The notes beneath the pieces are model-generated. The model saw only the letters and a list, made by a program, of their open reading frames with translations, was not told the origin of the DNA and searched no databases. Shown piece after piece: positions 28,740 to 38,021 of a stretch of DNA of 64,000 nt. Source of the stretch: Nocardia sp. NBC_01730 (GTDB lineage Bacteria > Actinomycetota > Actinomycetes > Mycobacteriales > Mycobacteriaceae); the NCBI RefSeq assembly GCF_035920445.1, contig NZ_CP109162.1:7936001-8000000 (forward strand), written 5' to 3'. Both the position numbers and the translations under genes were made by a program. The first letter of the stretch is position 1; the number at the start of each line of letters is the position of its first letter.

Positions 28740-29678
28740 ATGATCGATCAGAAAACCGCAGTGACCGTGCTCGGGACGGGTTCGATGGGCTACGCATTCG
28801 CAGAAGCCTTCCTTGCGGCGGGACATCCGACCACCGTGTGGAACCGCAGCGCGCAGCGGGCAGCCCCGCTCGTGGCCGCAGGCGCGAACCAGCAGCTGGC
28901 CGTCGCCGATGCCATCGTCGCCAGCCCGCTGATCATCACATGCTTGACCACATTCCAAGCCACCCGCGACAGTCTGACAGCTGCTGAGACCGAGCTGGAA
29001 GGGCGAACCCTCGTCACTCTCAACAGCGGAACACCTGCCGACGCGCGGGAATTCGCGCGCTGGGCGACCGGCCGTGGTGCACGTTTCCTCGGCGGCGCGA
29101 TCAAGAATGTGCCTTCGGCCGTCGGAGAGCCGGACACATTGCTGTACTTCGGTGGCGAGCAAGCGGTCTTCGACGAGCACGCGGAAACACTGCGGGTACT
29201 TGGCGGTGAGCTCGTCCATCTAGGCACCGAACCGGACCTGGCGGCGCTCTACGAATCCGCCGTCGGCGCCACTCTTCTCCCCGCTCTGCTCGGGTTCTTC
29301 GAAGGCGCGGCCGTACTGGCCGACCGCGGTGTCGCGGCGCGCTCGATGGTGCCGTACTCGATCAAATGGCTTCAAATGATCGAGTCACTTCTACCAGTCA
29401 TTGCCGACGAGATCGACAACCGGGACTACACCCGACTCGGCTCGTCGATCGCACTGTTCCATGCTGCGATCGGCTACGACGAGCAGCTCGGCAGAGAGTC
29501 CGGTGTCGATATGTCCTGGCATGCTCCGATACATGACCTGTTGCGCCGGGCGGTAGCCGAGGGCCGGGGTGAGCAGAGCATTACAGCACTGATCCAACTA
29601 CTGGCGCCCGACCGCCCAGCGCTGGACCCCGAAGCCGGCGACTCTCGATCCCGATCACTCGAACATAGGCACGCATGA
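28740..29678 (+). CDS. NAD(P)-dependent oxidoreductase, imine-reductase/6-PGDH-like
   Basis: 312 residues. The N-terminal Rossmann motif is VTVLGTGSMGYAFAEAFLAA, followed by TTVWNRSAQRAAPLVAAGA, the NADP-preferring Asn-Arg pair of this family (PF03446). Next are the LVTLNSGTPADAREFARWAT loop and a long C-terminal helix (LAALYESAVGATLLPALLGF) of the type that forms the dimeric active site in imine reductase-like enzymes. The conserved beta-hydroxyacid dehydrogenase Lys is not evident at ALYESAVG, consistent with the imine-reductase-like branch. Substrate unknown. It stands downstream of a dead HxlR regulator. Confidence 0.85.
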   Translation: MIDQKTAVTVLGTGSMGYAFAEAFLAAGHPTTVWNRSAQRAAPLVAAGANQQLAVADAIVASPLIITCLTTFQATRDSLTAAETELEGRTLVTLNSGTPADAREFARWATGRGARFLGGAIKNVPSAVGEPDTLLYFGGEQAVFDEHAETLRVLGGELVHLGTEPDLAALYESAVGATLLPALLGFFEGAAVLADRGVAARSMVPYSIKWLQMIESLLPVIADEIDNRDYTRLGSSIALFHAAIGYDEQLGRESGVDMSWHAPIHDLLRRAVAEGRGEQSITALIQLLAPDRPALDPEAGDSRSRSLEHRHA

Positions 29679-29881
29679 CTGTTCTTCTGGGACACGCGCG
29701 GCCGCTGGGACTTGCCAGAGCCGCGACGTCAGTAGCTCTCGACCCCGCCGGCCGGCGCGGCAATCACCGATGAACGACGTCGGAGTTCACCGGCACAACC
29801 AATGACCGCCACCGCGGCGGACAGGCCCTGCGGATCTTGCAGGTCGGTCGCGTTCGCTGGTGATGTAGGAAGCCGCGCTGA

Positions 29882-30421
29882 TCAGGTGGGGCTCTGCGAA
29901 CGATCGTTGGACTGGGTTGATCCCGGACCGGCCAGGAACTCATGCGCAGCTCGGACGATGTCGCTCTTGATCTGTTCCAGCGAGACGGTCCAGTTCTCGT
30001 CCCAGTCGGCGCCGGCTATCGCGCCCTCAACGATCGCTCGAAGCTGTTCGGGGTAGCCCAACTCGCTGGCCACACGCCACCAGATCAGGTCGGCTCCGTC
30101 TAAAGGGTCGAGATTCCCGCCGACAATCAGGTCGGCCCACCACCGGGCCATCACCCACAGTGCTTGATGATGATCGGCAGGTAAGTCGGGAACATCGAGT
30201 CCGAGTTCGTCAAGCACCTGCATGAAGAGGTCCGGCGCCTCCGGCTCCTCCCGCCGCCCCAACCCTGCCAGCAACCGAAGGGACGGAGAGTCCACGCCGG
30301 TCAGGAGAGCACGGAGACCGGCATCGATCAACTGGTCCGATCCGACCTGGTCACCACAGATGCGTTTGATGGCGAGGCAGCGCAATTCGGCCAGGGCTTC
30401 GTCTGACTCGGGCATTCGCAC
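29882..30421 (-). CDS. Hypothetical helical protein
   Basis: 179 residues starting MRMPESDEALAELRCLAIKR. Almost entirely helical, acidic and Trp/Leu-rich (HHQALWVMARWWADLIVGG). No signal peptide or catalytic motif. Composition and size resemble cytosolic immunity-type or accessory proteins, but I cannot assign a family. 29679-29881 between it and the convergent oxidoreductase holds no other gene. Confidence 0.65.
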   Translation of the reverse strand: MRMPESDEALAELRCLAIKRICGDQVGSDQLIDAGLRALLTGVDSPSLRLLAGLGRREEPEAPDLFMQVLDELGLDVPDLPADHHQALWVMARWWADLIVGGNLDPLDGADLIWWRVASELGYPEQLRAIVEGAIAGADWDENWTVSLEQIKSDIVRAAHEFLAGPGSTQSNDRSQSPT

Positions 30422-30759
30422 TCACCTTCCTGGCATATGCAGGATGCCCGATCGGACGTGGTGACGCCACAGGGTTTCAGGTGCTGGCCCGCCGGAGAGG
30501 TTTCAACCGCTGTCATTGCGATTTCTGGGCGCGGCGTCGAGTTGGCCGGGGCTTCGATCTTGTGCTCTGTCAGCCGTAGGTGGACTTGGGTACCAAGGCG
30601 GTCAGCCGCGCCTACGCAGCAGGCCGGTCGGCTGGCACAAATCCTGGGCAGTACGCGCGCCATACCCAGCACAGTCAGCGTGTGATCGGTGATCACATCG
30701 GAGTTGGGGTACAGAAGTGCGTCACCGCCAGGCGAACACTCGCGGTAAACGGCCGTGGT

Positions 30760-31080
30760 GCTGCTCGATCTGGCACCTCGATCGGGCCGCCGGAGTGGGG
30801 TCTGGTGAACACGGCGATCAAGTGGGGATCGTTCGGGTGGATCACCGCGGAGCAGCACCGCGAATTCCGCGCGGATTGCAGGCATGACGCAACGGCCTGG
30901 GAGGGATTCGAACTGCTCCGCGATATCCGAGAGTTCTGTATGACCACGATGACGGTGCAGGCAGCATCGAACAAGTCGGCGGTGGAGAAGCAGGCGCAAG
31001 CACCGGGCGGCCCGCATCCGAGATGGGCGGGGGAGCGCGGCCGTGGCCGGGACGGAAGGCCCTCGATTGAGCGTGAATTC
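30760..31080 (+). pseudogene. Phosphotransferase (APH-type) C-terminal remnant
   Basis: PEWGLVNTAIKWGSFGWITA, then EQHREFRADCRHDATAWEGF and LLRDIREFCMTTMTVQAASN match the C-terminal helices of phosphotransferase-enzyme-family proteins (PF01636). These normally read PREWDLVPTA, then FGWI, then LRDIRE-x-RMTT. The kinase core with its HxDxxxxN motif is absent upstream. The rest of 30422-31549 holds no supported gene; the frames on both strands are low-complexity shadows. Confidence 0.65.
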
Positions 31081-31549
31081 GGCTGTCGACCACGACCTCC
31101 GACCGGATCTTGACGGCGAAGTTCCTCTCGTCCTCCGCGCCGAGCTGGTCCGGCGGAGGTCCGCCTACGTGTTGCTCCCAGACTGCAACAGCATCCCACT
31201 CGTCCGTTGTGCCGGCTCGTCGGGTCGAGTCGGTATGCCCCGGCGCGGGTTGCCGGCGTAAAGCTGATGTCGTGTGCGGTGGCAACGCCGTTCGGAGGTA
31301 GGTGACCAGGCTCACGATCTGATATCGACAGCTCGTGGGAAAGGCTGTTGACCAGCCGTTTCCGGGTATGGTGCTGGGTGGATCGCCGTAAAATCGAGTG
31401 ATTTGTGTCGGTGCCGACCGGAATACTGACCCGCGTCCGATGAGTTCGAGCAGCCGATTCCGTCTCAACCAGCGTGGCGCCGGGACACGATCCGGTGACT
31501 CGGCAACGGGCCACATTCCTGCCAACGACCCATGCTCCGGAGGTATTCG

Positions 31550-33013
31550 ATGTCCGCCGAACCATCCGCTCCCGCCTCGGGAGGACGGACACCAACTGTC
31601 ATCCGGGTGCTGGTGCTCGCGACTTTCGTGGTGATCCTGAACGAGACCATCATGATCAACGCGATCCCGCGGCTGATGGCAGACCTCGCGGTCACCGAGC
31701 GGGCGGCGCAATGGGTGTCCACCGCGTTCATGCTGACGATGGCGGCGATCATCCCGACTACCGGCTGGTTCCTGCAGCGCGTGTCGACCAGGCAGGCTTA
31801 CGCCGTGGCGATGGGGGTCTTCCTGGCCGGTACCGCGCTGTCTTCGTTCGCGCCGTCGTTCGCGGTGCTGCTTCTCGGACGGATCATCCAGGCCGGTGGT
31901 ACCGCGGTGATGATGCCGCTGCTGATGACCACGCTGATGACGGTGGTGCCCGAGCATGACCGCGGCAGGGTGATGGGCAATGTCACGCTGGCCATTTCGG
32001 TGGCACCCGCGATGGGTCCGGTGATCTCCGGAGCAGTGCTGCAGATCGGTTCGTGGCGTTGGCTTTTCGTGCTGGTGCTGCCGATCGCGGGGGTGATCAC
32101 CTGGCTGGGCCTGCGTCGGCTGGAGAACGTCGGTGAACCGCAAGCCGGGGGGATCGACGCAGCCAGCGTGGCACTGGCCGCCCTCGGGTTCGGTGGGCTG
32201 GTCTTCGGGCTCAGCCGGTTCGAGAGCGGCAACCTCACCAGCCCGGCGCTGATCGTCGCCGCGGGCTCGGCGCTGATCATCGCGTTCGTATTACGTCAGT
32301 TGCGGCTGCAGCGCACCGGCATTCCGCTGCTGGATCTGCGGGTCCTGCTGTCCGGTACCTACACCAAGGCGCTGGTTCTGATGTCGGTCGCGTTCATGGC
32401 GATGCTCGGGTCGATGATCCTGCTGCCGTTGTACCTGCAGAACCTGCGTGGCCTGAGCCCATTGGAGACCGGCTTGCTGGTGATGCCGGGTGGGTTGGCG
32501 ATGGGTCTGCTCGGGCCGACCATTGGGCGCTTGTTCGACCGGTTCGGCGGACGCTTGCTGGTGATTCCGGGGTCGATCGGGATCGCCGCGTCGCTGGCCG
32601 GGTTCACCCAGATCTCGGCGACCATGCCGTACTGGCAGCTGCTGGCCCTGCATATTCTGCTGATGGTGTCGCTGGCCGCGACCTTCACCCCGGTCTTCAC
32701 TCTCGGCCTCGGCGCGCTTCCGCGGCATCTGTATTCGCACGGCAGCTCCATGCTCGGCACCCTGCAGCAGGTCGCCGCGGCTTTCGGTACCGCCCTGGTG
32801 GTGACGGTGATGTCGGCCCGCAGCACCACGCTCGTCGCCGATGGCACCGACCCCCTCAACGCCCACCTCGATGGCATGCGCGTGGCCTTCTTCGTCTCCG
32901 CGGCCTTGGCGCTGATCGTGATCGTCATGGCAGTGCTGTTGCCGAGCCGGGCCGCCATCCCGGAAGAAGCCGAGGAGCCCGAGACCACGACTCCCGAACT
33001 GGTCAAGGGCTGA
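31550..33013 (+). CDS. MFS drug exporter, DHA2 (EmrB/QacA) type
   Basis: 487 residues from ATG 31550 with CCGGAGGT upstream; an ATG at 31532 lacks spacing. About 14 membrane segments. DHA2 motifs are visible: the first-helix VVILNETIMINAIPRLMADL (LNETI-xx-A-P), the loop after helix 2 (STRQAYAVAMGVFLAGTALS), motif C in helix 5 (AISVAPAMGPVISGAVLQIG) and WRWLFVLVLPIAG. It likely uses the proton gradient to export lipophilic drugs. It is followed by a strong hairpin terminator (33026-33071). No adjacent regulator is clear. Confidence 0.92.
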   Translation: MSAEPSAPASGGRTPTVIRVLVLATFVVILNETIMINAIPRLMADLAVTERAAQWVSTAFMLTMAAIIPTTGWFLQRVSTRQAYAVAMGVFLAGTALSSFAPSFAVLLLGRIIQAGGTAVMMPLLMTTLMTVVPEHDRGRVMGNVTLAISVAPAMGPVISGAVLQIGSWRWLFVLVLPIAGVITWLGLRRLENVGEPQAGGIDAASVALAALGFGGLVFGLSRFESGNLTSPALIVAAGSALIIAFVLRQLRLQRTGIPLLDLRVLLSGTYTKALVLMSVAFMAMLGSMILLPLYLQNLRGLSPLETGLLVMPGGLAMGLLGPTIGRLFDRFGGRLLVIPGSIGIAASLAGFTQISATMPYWQLLALHILLMVSLAATFTPVFTLGLGALPRHLYSHGSSMLGTLQQVAAAFGTALVVTVMSARSTTLVADGTDPLNAHLDGMRVAFFVSAALALIVIVMAVLLPSRAAIPEEAEEPETTTPELVKG

Positions 33014-33025
33014 ACGGATTCGGCA

Positions 33026-33071
33026 CGACGAAGCCCCCTGGCTGCATCGGGCATCGCCAGGGGCTTCGTCG
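33026..33071 (+). terminator. Hairpin terminator of the MFS gene
   Basis: CGACGAAGCCCCCTGGC (33026-33042) pairs with GCCAGGGGCTTCGTCG (33056-33071), 16 base pairs with one bulged C and a 13-base loop, 13 bases after the MFS stop. Confidence 0.85.
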
Positions 33072-33099
33072 CATTCATCGGCCTGCGCCAGGGCGGTTG

Positions 33100-33266
33100 C
33101 GGCCGTGATGAGATGGGCCGAACCGCTGGTGGTGCGGATCGCGGCCGATCATCTGACACGCGAGCCGGTCGGCTACCTCACCGCCGCCGGGTTCGCCATC
33201 GAGTGTTCGACGGCGCCAGCCGCGGCGGCGTGGTGTTTCGAGTGTGGGCACGTAAACGTGTCACAT
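33100..33266 (+). pseudogene. Class I methyltransferase C-terminal remnant
   Basis: The frame reads VVRIAADHLTREPVGYLTAA, GFAIECSTAP. The last strand appears one frame over as VFRVWARKRVT, stop. This resembles the final beta-strands of SAM-dependent methyltransferases (typically HLTRDPLxYLTxxGF, then FRVLARK). The SAM-binding part is missing. Confidence 0.5.
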
Positions 33267-33318
33267 GACCAGCCAGGTACAACGCGACGGTGTGGGATGG
33301 AGCAGGGCGGTGCGGTAG

Positions 33319-34257
33319 TCATGACGTGAGCGCGGATGCCGGGGTGGCGGATCGTTTGAGCGCCTCGTACAGCCAGTCGGCGGCAGCGCCGACCGTGGGG
33401 GTGCCGGTGAACTCGCCGGTGAGGCTCCAGTACCGGCGGATGCGGTAGTCGGTGTCGGCGGCGCCGACCAGGAGTTGCCTTCGGAACTGTGGCGTGTCGC
33501 GTTCGCCTCGGGCAGCTGCGTGGGCGTCGACGAATTGGTCGAGCTCGGGGCCGGGCCGAGGCCGCTCATGGGCGAGGAGGAGGTGGCTTGCGGACTCATA
33601 TGCTCGAGCGACTCCGGTGAGGAGTGCCTGCCTGTGGCGGATCCGGGCCTGGTCGGATCGCCAGAGCTGGCGTGAGATCACGGCGCGAAGCGCGGGATCG
33701 GTAATGAGTGTGGCGAGTTCGGCGTAGGCCACTACCTGGTGGGGTGCCGGATCGTCCGGCAGGTCCGGCACGTTCATCGCGATGAACCCGTCGAACATTT
33801 CCAGTGGTATGGGGGTGAGCATGTGTCGCCAGAACCGCACGAGCGAGTCGTGGGCGCTGTGTCGGTCCTGGACTGCGGCAAGCAATTCCAAGCGGGCGGC
33901 CCGCTCGGCGGGCGACGCGTCTTCGACTGCGAGCAGCGAGGCCCGCCGCCACGTCAACGCGGCCAGTTCGGTGTCGAGCGTCCTACGTTCTGCCGCGACC
34001 GCCTCGGCAAGTGACATCGTGCCGGCGAGTACGTCCATGATCGGGGCCAGACTCAGACCGAGCGCACGAAGTCGGCGCACCAGTAGGAGCTGATCGACGG
34101 CGGTGGCCGGGTCGAACATCCGGTGCCCGCCCGAGGTGCGTCGAGACTCCAGAATCATTTCGTCGCAATAGAAGCGGATGGTGCGGACCGGAACACCGGT
34201 CAGTCGCGACAGTTCGCCGATGCTGACCAAGCTGCCGTCTTGTGTGATGTCCGTCAC
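33319..34257 (-). CDS. MerR-family transcriptional regulator
   Basis: 312 residues from GTG 34257. The N-terminal winged helix is SIGELSRLTGVPVRTIRFYC, DEMILESRRTSGGHRMFD, followed by the linking helix (LLLVRRLRALGLSLAPIMDV). The C-terminal ~200 residues form a helical effector domain of unknown ligand (PLEMFDGFIAMNVPDLPDD). The gene is divergent from 34329, and an inverted repeat that fits a MerR operator lies between them, so it probably controls both genes. Confidence 0.88.
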   Translation of the reverse strand: MTDITQDGSLVSIGELSRLTGVPVRTIRFYCDEMILESRRTSGGHRMFDPATAVDQLLLVRRLRALGLSLAPIMDVLAGTMSLAEAVAAERRTLDTELAALTWRRASLLAVEDASPAERAARLELLAAVQDRHSAHDSLVRFWRHMLTPIPLEMFDGFIAMNVPDLPDDPAPHQVVAYAELATLITDPALRAVISRQLWRSDQARIRHRQALLTGVARAYESASHLLLAHERPRPGPELDQFVDAHAAARGERDTPQFRRQLLVGAADTDYRIRRYWSLTGEFTGTPTVGAAADWLYEALKRSATPASALTS

Positions 34258-34264
34258 GATTGCT

Positions 34265-34289
34265 GGAACCTCCACCCTGGTGGAGTTCC
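34265..34289. promoter_or_regulatory. Inverted repeat, likely MerR operator
   Basis: GGAAcCTCCACC, spacer CT, GGTGGAGTTCC: arms of 11 bp with one bulged base, lying in the 71-bp gap between the divergent MerR gene and the gene at 34329. MerR proteins bind such a repeat between stretched -35 and -10 boxes. Confidence 0.7.
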
Positions 34290-34328
34290 TACCGTAGTGG
34301 AACACCCACGGGAGATGGAGCGACGCGA

Positions 34329-34988
34329 ATGGCGAACGACGCAACGATGACCAACGAAGAGATTTGGCGGGCTGTTGCCGCCGAGCGGGCAAGCCTGGTC
34401 GAATTACTGGAGACGTTGTCCGAGGACAGCTGGAACCATGGCTCCCTCTGCGAGGGCTGGCGAGTTCGTGATGTCGTTGCGCATATCGTTTTGTCCGCAC
34501 GCCCCAGCGTCGGCTGGATTCTGGTCAACCTGATTCGCGCCCGCGGCAACCTGGACCGAGCGATCCGAGACACCGCCATCCACCACGCCGAGAACACGAC
34601 GACCGCGCAGCTGCTCACGGAGCTGAGCGACAGTATCGGACTTCGCTCGACTGTGGTCGGCACCACCCCTGCCGATCGGCTGATGGACTTGCTCGTACAC
34701 GGCCAAGACATCGCGGTTCCACTCGGCATCGCCCGCGAAATGCCCATCAACGCTGCACGATCGGCTCTCGAACGAGTCTGGACTATGAATATTCCGTTCG
34801 ATGCACGCAAGAAGTTGACCGGGTATCGGCTCGTGGCAACTGATGTGGGATGGACTGCTGGCGACGGGCTCGCCATCGAAGGACCCGTCGCCGCGCTGTT
34901 GCTGCTCGCCACTGGCCGCCGCGCCGCGCGAGATCTCCTCGCTGGCGAGGGTGCTGCGCGACTGATCGCCGATGGAGATCCTCGGTAG
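34329..34988 (+). CDS. Maleylpyruvate isomerase N-terminal/DinB-like protein
   Basis: 219 residues from ATG 34329 (GGAGATGGAG upstream). DinB-like four-helix bundle of the TIGR03083 type: MTNEEIWRAVAAERASLVEL, LCEGWRVRDVVAHIVLSARP (His of the metal site) and RLMDLLVHGQDIAVPLGIAR (second His region). The C-terminal domain with LLLLATGRRAA-DLL resembles the MDMPI C-terminal part. Mycothiol-dependent reactions are typical of this family in actinobacteria. The exact substrate is unknown. It is likely induced through the divergent MerR regulator. Confidence 0.85.
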   Translation: MANDATMTNEEIWRAVAAERASLVELLETLSEDSWNHGSLCEGWRVRDVVAHIVLSARPSVGWILVNLIRARGNLDRAIRDTAIHHAENTTTAQLLTELSDSIGLRSTVVGTTPADRLMDLLVHGQDIAVPLGIAREMPINAARSALERVWTMNIPFDARKKLTGYRLVATDVGWTAGDGLAIEGPVAALLLLATGRRAARDLLAGEGAARLIADGDPR

Positions 34989-35949
34989 TCGGCGAAGTTC
35001 GGACTTGGTTGGCGATTCCGACCACAGTGGCGGCTGGTTGCCGCAGAGTCGTCGGCCATGACGGTGCTGAGTTCGATCGAGGGTGGCTCGCTGGAGGTGG
35101 TCACCGGATTCGAGCTCGGCTATCCGGCTTCAGCCGGTGATCAGGTCGGAGTGCCGTTGCCTGAGGCGGGGGCGGTGCGGTTCGAATCAGCAGACTGCGC
35201 CGACACGGTCTCCGGACGCCTACGAGATCAGCTCTGACGGAAGCGCGTCATGACCACTGCGCGATCGAAAACCGTTACACCCAAAACAATCCCGAAACTG
35301 GCAGCCGCCCCCGACGCCCGCCGATCTGCGTGGCGTGGGTGTGGATGTCGAGTCGATCCAGAGCGGCACGGTGCTCCTCGGAACTCGCGCGCCACCCAGA
35401 CGATATCGACCGCGTCCGTGCGCGCCGCGTAGGTCAGCAGCCGCCCGAGATATGAATGGTCGGTGGCCTCTCCTGGTTCTCGATGATGACACTGTCACCG
35501 GTGCCCAGGTCGGCCGACCGGATCGAGCGAGAAGGCCCCACCGGGTGCGCGCTGCCGACGATCTCCAAATCCATGCCGAGTGGCTCACCGAAGGCAGCGG
35601 GCAGTGATTCTGCCGAATGTATTGACGCAAAAGGTGCATTGACACACAAAGTCATTCCCTTCGACGGTGACGTCGGCCCGAGTGTCCGCTGTCCGACCAG
35701 TAGCGTGCTCGAACCGCGACGTCGCCTGAAGTAAATGGCGGGCGCAACAGGACGTCGCGCCAGGCGTGCCGCGTGGTCGACTGGCGCGGCACACCCACCT
35801 TCACTGTCGGTGCACGGTGCGGTGGGGTGGTCGGCCTTTGCGGCGATGTCGATCCTGCCGCACCGGGAGGCTTCCCGCTCGTGGGAGCCTGTGATTGGGG
35901 ACGTGCGTTTCAGGCGGCATGCAAGAATGGGGGGATTGTAGGCAAGGCC
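34989..35949. other. Gap without a firm gene
   Basis: A 59-codon frame at 35058-35237 (MTVLSSIEGGSLEVVTGFEL...) is possible but unsupported. The minus-strand sequence 35420-35700 reads more protein-like than expected (SLPAAFGEPLGMDLEIVGSA, then GTGDSVIIENQERP), perhaps a degraded regulator or enzyme, but I cannot identify it. The last part carries the presumed promoter of the T7-linked operon. Confidence 0.4.
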
Positions 35950-37617
35950 ATGGGGGCCGATGAGGATGACCGGCGGAAGCGAACAGTGAGCGATCAGGAC
36001 AAGGACAACCCAGGCGGGGAAATCCCGGGCGACGCCAACGAGAACAACGAGGCGCCGGATGTCGGTTTCAGTTTGTCGCCGGATGCCCCGGATGCTGCGG
36101 ATGCCCCGGATGCCCCGGATGCGCCGGATGCTGCGGATGCGCCGGATGCTGCGGATGCGCCGGATGTAGTTGAGGGTGTCGTGGTTTCTGAGGGGGGTGG
36201 TGAGGCGGCTGAGGGGGGTGGTGAGGCGGCTGAGGGCCGGGATCGGGTGTTGGCGCGGGAGATCGCGGATGCGTTGGCTGGGGCTGCTCCGGAGGGGTGG
36301 CGGCAGTTGGATGCGGTGTTCGCGTTGACCACGGTCAATGGGTATGCCGAGGTGGTTTATACCGATGGTGAGCGTTCGATGCGCGCGGAGCCGCCTGCGG
36401 TGGTGTTGGAGCGGGTGCGGGAGCATCGGGGGTTGGTCGCGGAGTTGGATGGGGAGCCGTGGTGGCGGTTGCTGGTCCGGTTGAGTGCGGTGGGGGAGTT
36501 CGAGGTCGATTACGACTTCGGTGATGAGCCGTTCCCGGATGGGCAGTTGTTCGAGCCCGAGTCTTATCGCGCGGATGTGGAAGTGTTCCCGCGTGAGACG
36601 TTGCCGGTGTGGCTGGCTGCGTATATCGGGCATGGTGGGCGGCAGGCGCGTACCCCGCAGGACGCGGCGGTAGGGGCTCGGGCCGACCGGGCGGGCAAGG
36701 TGTGGCCGTCGTTGGCGGAGAACGAGTTTCCTGATTTCCCGGAGATGTGGGCGCGGTGGGCGTGTATTTCGGCGGCTTTCGTCGCGGCGGGTTCGGATTG
36801 GGGTCCGCGGGTGTTGCCGTCGATGGGCTGGTTCGAAAGCTCGCGGCGTGGTGGGTGCACGTTGTATTCGCTGCCGGGTGGTCGTGCGGTGTTGTCGGGT
36901 GGGGTGTGGGAGTCGGCGAATCTGGATGCCACCTATAACGATGGTGCGCCGATGCCGAGGTTTTATGCGGGCGCACCGGAGTGGGTGGCTAATCCGGTGC
37001 TGAACCCGCGGGCAGCGACGGGGTTGATGTCGTTTGTTTATTGGTGGGAGGGTGGGCGTTGGTATCGGGGTGAGTCCCCGTCGGCGGAGCAGTGCGCTAC
37101 GGCGGTGCCGGGGGTGTGGACGGCGAACACGGTGGTCGGGATCGTCGCGGGTTTGGCCGCGCAGCCACCGAGCGCGCAACACCGCAGCGCCGCGGCGGCT
37201 TTGGTGTCTGCCGCCGAGGTGGGTGTGGTGACCCGGGACACGGTGGTGAACCTGTTCGCCGAGGACGACCGGTTCGATATCGATGGCGCGATGTATCAGT
37301 TGACGCTGGCGGGGGTGGTGGCGTCGCTGCCACAGCAGATGCCGGAAGAGGAAGCGATCTTCCGGGTCCGTTCCTATGTCGAGGGTCGTGGTTTGGACAC
37401 GACGGGTTACCCACTCGATCAGCTGGTCGGTGACCGGTTCAGTTGCGGCTGGATGGTGTATGTGCCGGTACCTCGGGGTGAGATCGCGATCGGCCGGGCC
37501 ATCTTCTATATCGCTGATGACGGAGTGCTGGAGCACTCGTCGTCCTCGATCGCTCCGACCACGTTCGTGAAGGGTTTCGAGCAGCGTTTCCAGCAACGCC
37601 AAGGCGCGCAGGTATGA
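35950..37617 (+). CDS. YezG-like (immunity-type) protein preceding the giant effector
   Basis: 555 residues from ATG 35950; a GTG at 35986 is an alternative. Residues ~35-80 are an Asp-Ala-Pro repeat linker, then an EGGGEAAEG duplication. Residues ~95-220 resemble the YezG/DUF600 fold: AVFALTTVNGYAEVVYTDGE, GEPWWRLLVRLSAVGEFEVD, YDFGDEP and PRETLPVWLAAY. The C-terminal ~300 residues are unrecognised, with repeated aromatic motifs (SFVYWWEGGRWYRGE) and a final beta domain (RGEIAIGRAIFYIADDG). It is the first gene of an apparent operon with EspC-like, YbaB-like and giant toxin genes. YezG-type proteins are known toxin antidotes, so it may be the immunity protein or a chaperone for the giant product (inference). 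Confidence 0.75.
   Translation: MGADEDDRRKRTVSDQDKDNPGGEIPGDANENNEAPDVGFSLSPDAPDAADAPDAPDAPDAADAPDAADAPDVVEGVVVSEGGGEAAEGGGEAAEGRDRVLAREIADALAGAAPEGWRQLDAVFALTTVNGYAEVVYTDGERSMRAEPPAVVLERVREHRGLVAELDGEPWWRLLVRLSAVGEFEVDYDFGDEPFPDGQLFEPESYRADVEVFPRETLPVWLAAYIGHGGRQARTPQDAAVGARADRAGKVWPSLAENEFPDFPEMWARWACISAAFVAAGSDWGPRVLPSMGWFESSRRGGCTLYSLPGGRAVLSGGVWESANLDATYNDGAPMPRFYAGAPEWVANPVLNPRAATGLMSFVYWWEGGRWYRGESPSAEQCATAVPGVWTANTVVGIVAGLAAQPPSAQHRSAAAALVSAAEVGVVTRDTVVNLFAEDDRFDIDGAMYQLTLAGVVASLPQQMPEEEAIFRVRSYVEGRGLDTTGYPLDQLVGDRFSCGWMVYVPVPRGEIAIGRAIFYIADDGVLEHSSSSIAPTTFVKGFEQRFQQRQGAQV
36080..36167 (+). repeat. Asp-Ala-Pro coding repeat
   Basis: Repeats of GAT-GCC/GCG/GCT-CCG/GCG units encode PDAPDAADAPDAPDAPDAAD and beyond. 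The period is 9-15 bp and always a multiple of 3. It forms a flexible acidic linker. Confidence 0.85.
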
Positions 37618-37658
37618 CCAGGTCCAGCTCGGTTACGCGGGAAAGATGAGGGTTGCGC

Positions 37659-38018
37659 ATGACGCAGAACGAAAGCCTCGACGTCGACACCACAGCTTTG
37701 AAAGAAGCCGGCGGTGCTCTCGCCGAGGCCCAGGAAGCGTTGATCAACCACAGCAGGACAGCGGCGTCGTTGTGGGGCAAGTTCCTGACCGTCGCCGCGG
37801 GTGATGATTTCAGCGAGGACTTCATCCGAGACAAGGGCGGGCAGCAAGGCCTGCGGACACAGTTCACCGCGGTGCACGACGGAAACAACAGTGCCGCCGA
37901 GGTGGTCGGTGCCGCGTCCAAGGGGCAGGTCGATGCGGCGGATTCGTTGAAGAATGTCGATATCGGGTCCGGTCACACCATCGCCAACACTGTCCCGAAC
38001 GTCACGGTGAAGGGTTGA
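37659..38018 (+). CDS. EspC/WXG100-like ESX protein
   Basis: 119 residues from ATG 37659. Two amphipathic helices (DTTALKEAGGALAEAQEALI; SRTAASLWGKFLTVAAGDDF) are followed by QFTAVHDGNNSAAEVVGAAS. This is the size and layout of EspC/DUF2580-type proteins that accompany ESX substrates. Unlike a strict WXG100 protein it has a WGK, not a WXG, turn. It stops 3 bases before the YbaB-like gene. It is likely co-secreted with, or a targeting partner of, the giant effector. Confidence 0.75.
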   Translation: MTQNESLDVDTTALKEAGGALAEAQEALINHSRTAASLWGKFLTVAAGDDFSEDFIRDKGGQQGLRTQFTAVHDGNNSAAEVVGAASKGQVDAADSLKNVDIGSGHTIANTVPNVTVKG

Positions 38019-38021
38019 GGC

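Noticed and set aside
35058..35237. 59-codon ORF after the DinB-like gene
   Set aside because: No ribosome binding site, no recognisable motif and no coupling with neighbours; kept only as a note in the gap entry.
35434..37602. 722-residue minus-strand frame opposite the YezG-like gene
   Set aside because: Its composition (Arg/His/Pro repeats) mirrors the plus-strand DAP repeats and YezG-like domain; no independent motif is seen.
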